A DNA stretch of 7,162 nt from Kiritimatiellia bacterium (lineage in GTDB: Bacteria > Verrucomicrobiota > Kiritimatiellia > RFP12 > DVOR01): positions 1 through 7,162 of the forward strand of contig JAGCML010000156.1 of NCBI GenBank assembly GCA_017646485.1, given 5' to 3'. Within the stretch, counting starts at the first letter, position 1, and every line of letters starts with the position of its first letter. The notes beneath the pieces are model-generated. The model was given only the letters and a program-made list of their open reading frames with translations. It was not told where the DNA came from and searched no databases. Of the stretch, positions 6,003-7,162 are shown in pieces. Made by a program: the position numbers and the translations under genes.

Positions 6003-6779
6003 ATGAAAGAAACAAAGGTTATTGCAGTTGCCAATCAAAAAGGTGGCGTCGGTAAGACGACCACAGTCGTTAATTTAGCCGCAGCGCTCGCGAAGATGAA
6101 AAAAACCGTGCTTGTGATTGACTTAGACCCACAAGCAAATGCGACGAGCGGATTAGGTATTCAGCCAACGCCTGGCACCAGCCTCTATGCAGCTCTGGTT
6201 AATCAGGTCTTTATTGGCGACATTATTCAGGCGACCCCCATTGAAAATGTGAACCTCATTCCCTCCGAGCTCGACCTCTCGGGTGCAGAACTTGAAATTG
6301 CACGTCAAGAAAACCACTTGCAGGTGGTCCGTGAGTTGTTGAAGCCCGTCCTCATGGCGAATGTCTTTGACTACGTTTTAATTGACTGCCCGCCCTCTTT
6401 GGGCATCCTTATGACCTCCTCCCTTGCCGCAGCCAACAGCGTTGTTGTTGCGATGCAGTGCGAATATTACGCATTGGAAGGGTTGCGCGTGATTACCGAT
6501 GTCGTCAAACGCTTCCATGATAATGGTGTCAATCCAGACATTCACTTGGAAGGCATCCTCATGACCATGTTTGACGCCCGCACCAATCTTTCTGCAGATG
6601 TGGTCAGCGAAGTGCGTAACCACTTTGGCAAATTGGTTTACAAGACGGTCATCCCCCGTAGCGTCCGCATCTCCGAAGCGCCCAGTTTCGGTAAGCCGGT
6701 CGTTATTTACGATCCCTCCTCAAAGGGTGCTCAGGCGTACATCGAATTCGCGAAAGAATTCGTCAAGCGTACAAAATAA
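6003..6779 (+). CDS. parA: ParA/Soj chromosome partition ATPase
   Basis: ParA-type ATPases dimerise on ATP, bind the nucleoid non-specifically and, with ParB-parS complexes, move replicated origins apart. From the ATG at 6003 the protein has 258 residues, typical for the short chromosomal (Soj) type without an N-terminal helix-turn-helix. It shows the deviant Walker A KGGVGKTT (13-20) with the signature lysine Lys13, then LVIDLDPQANATSGLG (A-prime region), the Walker B segment YVLIDCPPSLGIL, and VIPRSVRISEAPSFGKPV, which is characteristic of Soj. An in-frame ATG lies at 5997 and a TTG at 5982. Both sit at or upstream of the likely transcription start (about 6000), so 6003 is preferred. No Shine-Dalgarno is present, consistent with a leaderless mRNA. 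No parB follows; the next gene is trpB. A MinD or plasmid ParA is less likely from the motifs. Confidence 0.93.
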   Translation: MKETKVIAVANQKGGVGKTTTVVNLAAALAKMKKTVLVIDLDPQANATSGLGIQPTPGTSLYAALVNQVFIGDIIQATPIENVNLIPSELDLSGAELEIARQENHLQVVRELLKPVLMANVFDYVLIDCPPSLGILMTSSLAAANSVVVAMQCEYYALEGLRVITDVVKRFHDNGVNPDIHLEGILMTMFDARTNLSADVVSEVRNHFGKLVYKTVIPRSVRISEAPSFGKPVVIYDPSSKGAQAYIEFAKEFVKRTK

Positions 6780-6784
6780 TCTGT

Positions 6785-6847
6785 ATGAGCTCCATTAAGA
6801 ATCAAGTTTATCTGCTCAACGCCAATGCATATTGGCGATGGCGATAA
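6785..6847 (+). CDS. trpL: Putative tryptophan operon leader peptide
   Basis: This is a 20-codon frame from ATG 6785 to TAA 6845-6847, encoding MSSIKNQVYLLNANAYWRWR. Two Trp codons (6833-6835 and 6839-6841) lie in the last four sense codons, and the stop is 55 bp before trpB. Tryptophan is normally the rarest residue, so two within four codons directly upstream of a tryptophan synthase gene is the classical layout of an attenuation leader: scarce charged tRNA-Trp stalls the ribosome on these codons and changes the RNA fold downstream. The start lies 5 nt after the parA stop and has no Shine-Dalgarno, so initiation may depend on ribosomes leaving parA. The two Trp codons fall in the right arm of, and just after, a hairpin at 6820-6837. 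Its role is inferred from position and composition; the peptide has not been matched to a known one. Confidence 0.72.
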   Translation: MSSIKNQVYLLNANAYWRWR

Positions 6848-6879
6848 ATCATTATCATTTTATTCTCTCTGATTCTTAA
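6795..6879 (+). promoter_or_regulatory. Nested inverted repeats in the trpB leader
   Basis: The outer arms TTAAGAATCA (6795-6804) and TGATTCTTAA (6870-6879) are perfectly complementary over 10 bp. Inside them CGCCAAT-GCAT-ATTGGCG (6820-6837) forms a 7-bp hairpin over the first Trp codon. CGCCA (6820-6824) can instead pair with TGGCG (6839-6843). A weak hairpin GATAA-ATCA-TTATC (6843-6856) follows and leads into ATTTTATTC. A ribosome stalled on the Trp codons would mask the inner hairpin but leave the left outer arm free. No GC-rich terminator with a U-run is seen before trpB, so the output of the switch is not obvious. Confidence 0.55.
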
Positions 6880-6902
6880 CCCCTTTATTCAAAAGACATA
6901 CT

Positions 6903-7162
6903 ATGAGTACTTACTTTAAAGATTATCCTGACGCGAATGGTTACTTTGGCCCCTATGGTGGTGCCTATGTTCCCGAAAATCTCAAGGCTGAAATGGCGAA
7001 AATTGCTGAAGCGTATTATCGCATTAGCAAGTCGCATGACTTCATCTCTGAACTTCGTCAAATTCGCAAACACTTTCAGGGACGCCCAACGCCCGTCTAC
7101 TATTGCCGCAATTTGAGCGAACGTCTCGGGGGGCGCATCTATCTCAAGCGTGAAGACTTGAA
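6903..7162 (+). CDS. trpB: Tryptophan synthase beta chain, N-terminal part only
   Basis: TrpB joins indole, received from TrpA through an internal tunnel, with L-serine to make L-tryptophan, using pyridoxal phosphate. Only 86 complete codons of about 400 are in the window, with no stop. The visible part matches the family start: [19 protein letters not shown] (about 13-31, the FGPYGGxxVPExL signature), then [21 protein letters not shown] (about 51-71; GRPTPLY motif) and [15 protein letters not shown] (about 76-86). The catalytic PLP-binding lysine (HTGAHK motif) would follow just past the edge. The ATG at 6903 fits the family's usual N-terminus; only a weak AAAAGA lies upstream. The gene follows the putative trp leader peptide and is probably regulated by it. 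trpA is expected downstream but is not visible. Confidence 0.95.
   Translation, partial: MSTYFKDYPDANGYFGPYGGAYVPENLKAEMAKIAEAYYRISKSHDFISELRQIRKHFQGRPTPVYYCRNLSERLGGRIYLKREDL

Noticed and set aside
6827..6872. Alternative leader frame from ATG at 6826-6828
   Set aside because: That frame (starting MHIGDGDKS) has no Trp codons and no ribosome binding site. The frame from 6785 explains the position before trpB better.

Overview
The window looks like bacterial chromosome, probably from the PVC/Verrucomicrobiota side of the tree (Verrucomicrobia, Kiritimatiellota or Lentisphaerae type). This placement is tentative. It rests on a short, divergent RNA polymerase omega subunit placed between secG and smpB, and on a ClpC-type rather than ClpA-type unfoldase. 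No rRNA, tRNA, insertion sequence, CRISPR array or phage gene was seen. Most genes are housekeeping genes.

Layout. (1) Bases 1-812, minus strand: two adjacent genes I do not recognise, a four-helix membrane protein and, downstream of it, a protein running off the left edge. They are read leftward from an extended -10 promoter near 840. (2) Bases 841-1651: about 800 bp of AT-rich DNA with no convincing gene but much organised repetition. It holds an 18-bp direct repeat pair, three identical 10-bp palindromes exactly 23 bp apart, and a degenerate 20-22/33-bp repeat that includes a 75-bp tandem duplication. (3) Bases 1652-3064, plus strand: a near-consensus sigma-70 promoter drives secG-rpoZ-smpB-tatA, a tight operon closed by a strong terminator. 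(4) Bases 3065-5917: clpC as a single-gene unit, with a palindrome next to its ribosome binding site and two overlapping hairpins behind it. (5) Bases 5965-6779: parA, whose -10 element sits so close to the ATG that the mRNA is probably leaderless, with an operator-like palindrome in the promoter. (6) Bases 6785-7162: a 20-codon peptide ending Trp-Arg-Trp-Arg-stop, inside nested inverted repeats, and then trpB, cut by the right edge.

The genes cover protein export (SecG in the Sec channel, TatA in the Tat translocase), transcription (omega), rescue of stalled ribosomes (SmpB), protein quality control (ClpC), chromosome segregation (ParA) and tryptophan synthesis (TrpB). SmpB and ClpC may be linked, because tmRNA-tagged proteins are destroyed by Clp-type proteases.

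The most notable observation is the probable trp leader peptide ahead of trpB. It starts only 5 nt after the parA stop, has two Trp codons just before its own stop, and lies within structures that could switch, yet no classical terminator hairpin with a U-tract is visible. The phased repeat arrays upstream of secG are the second point of interest.
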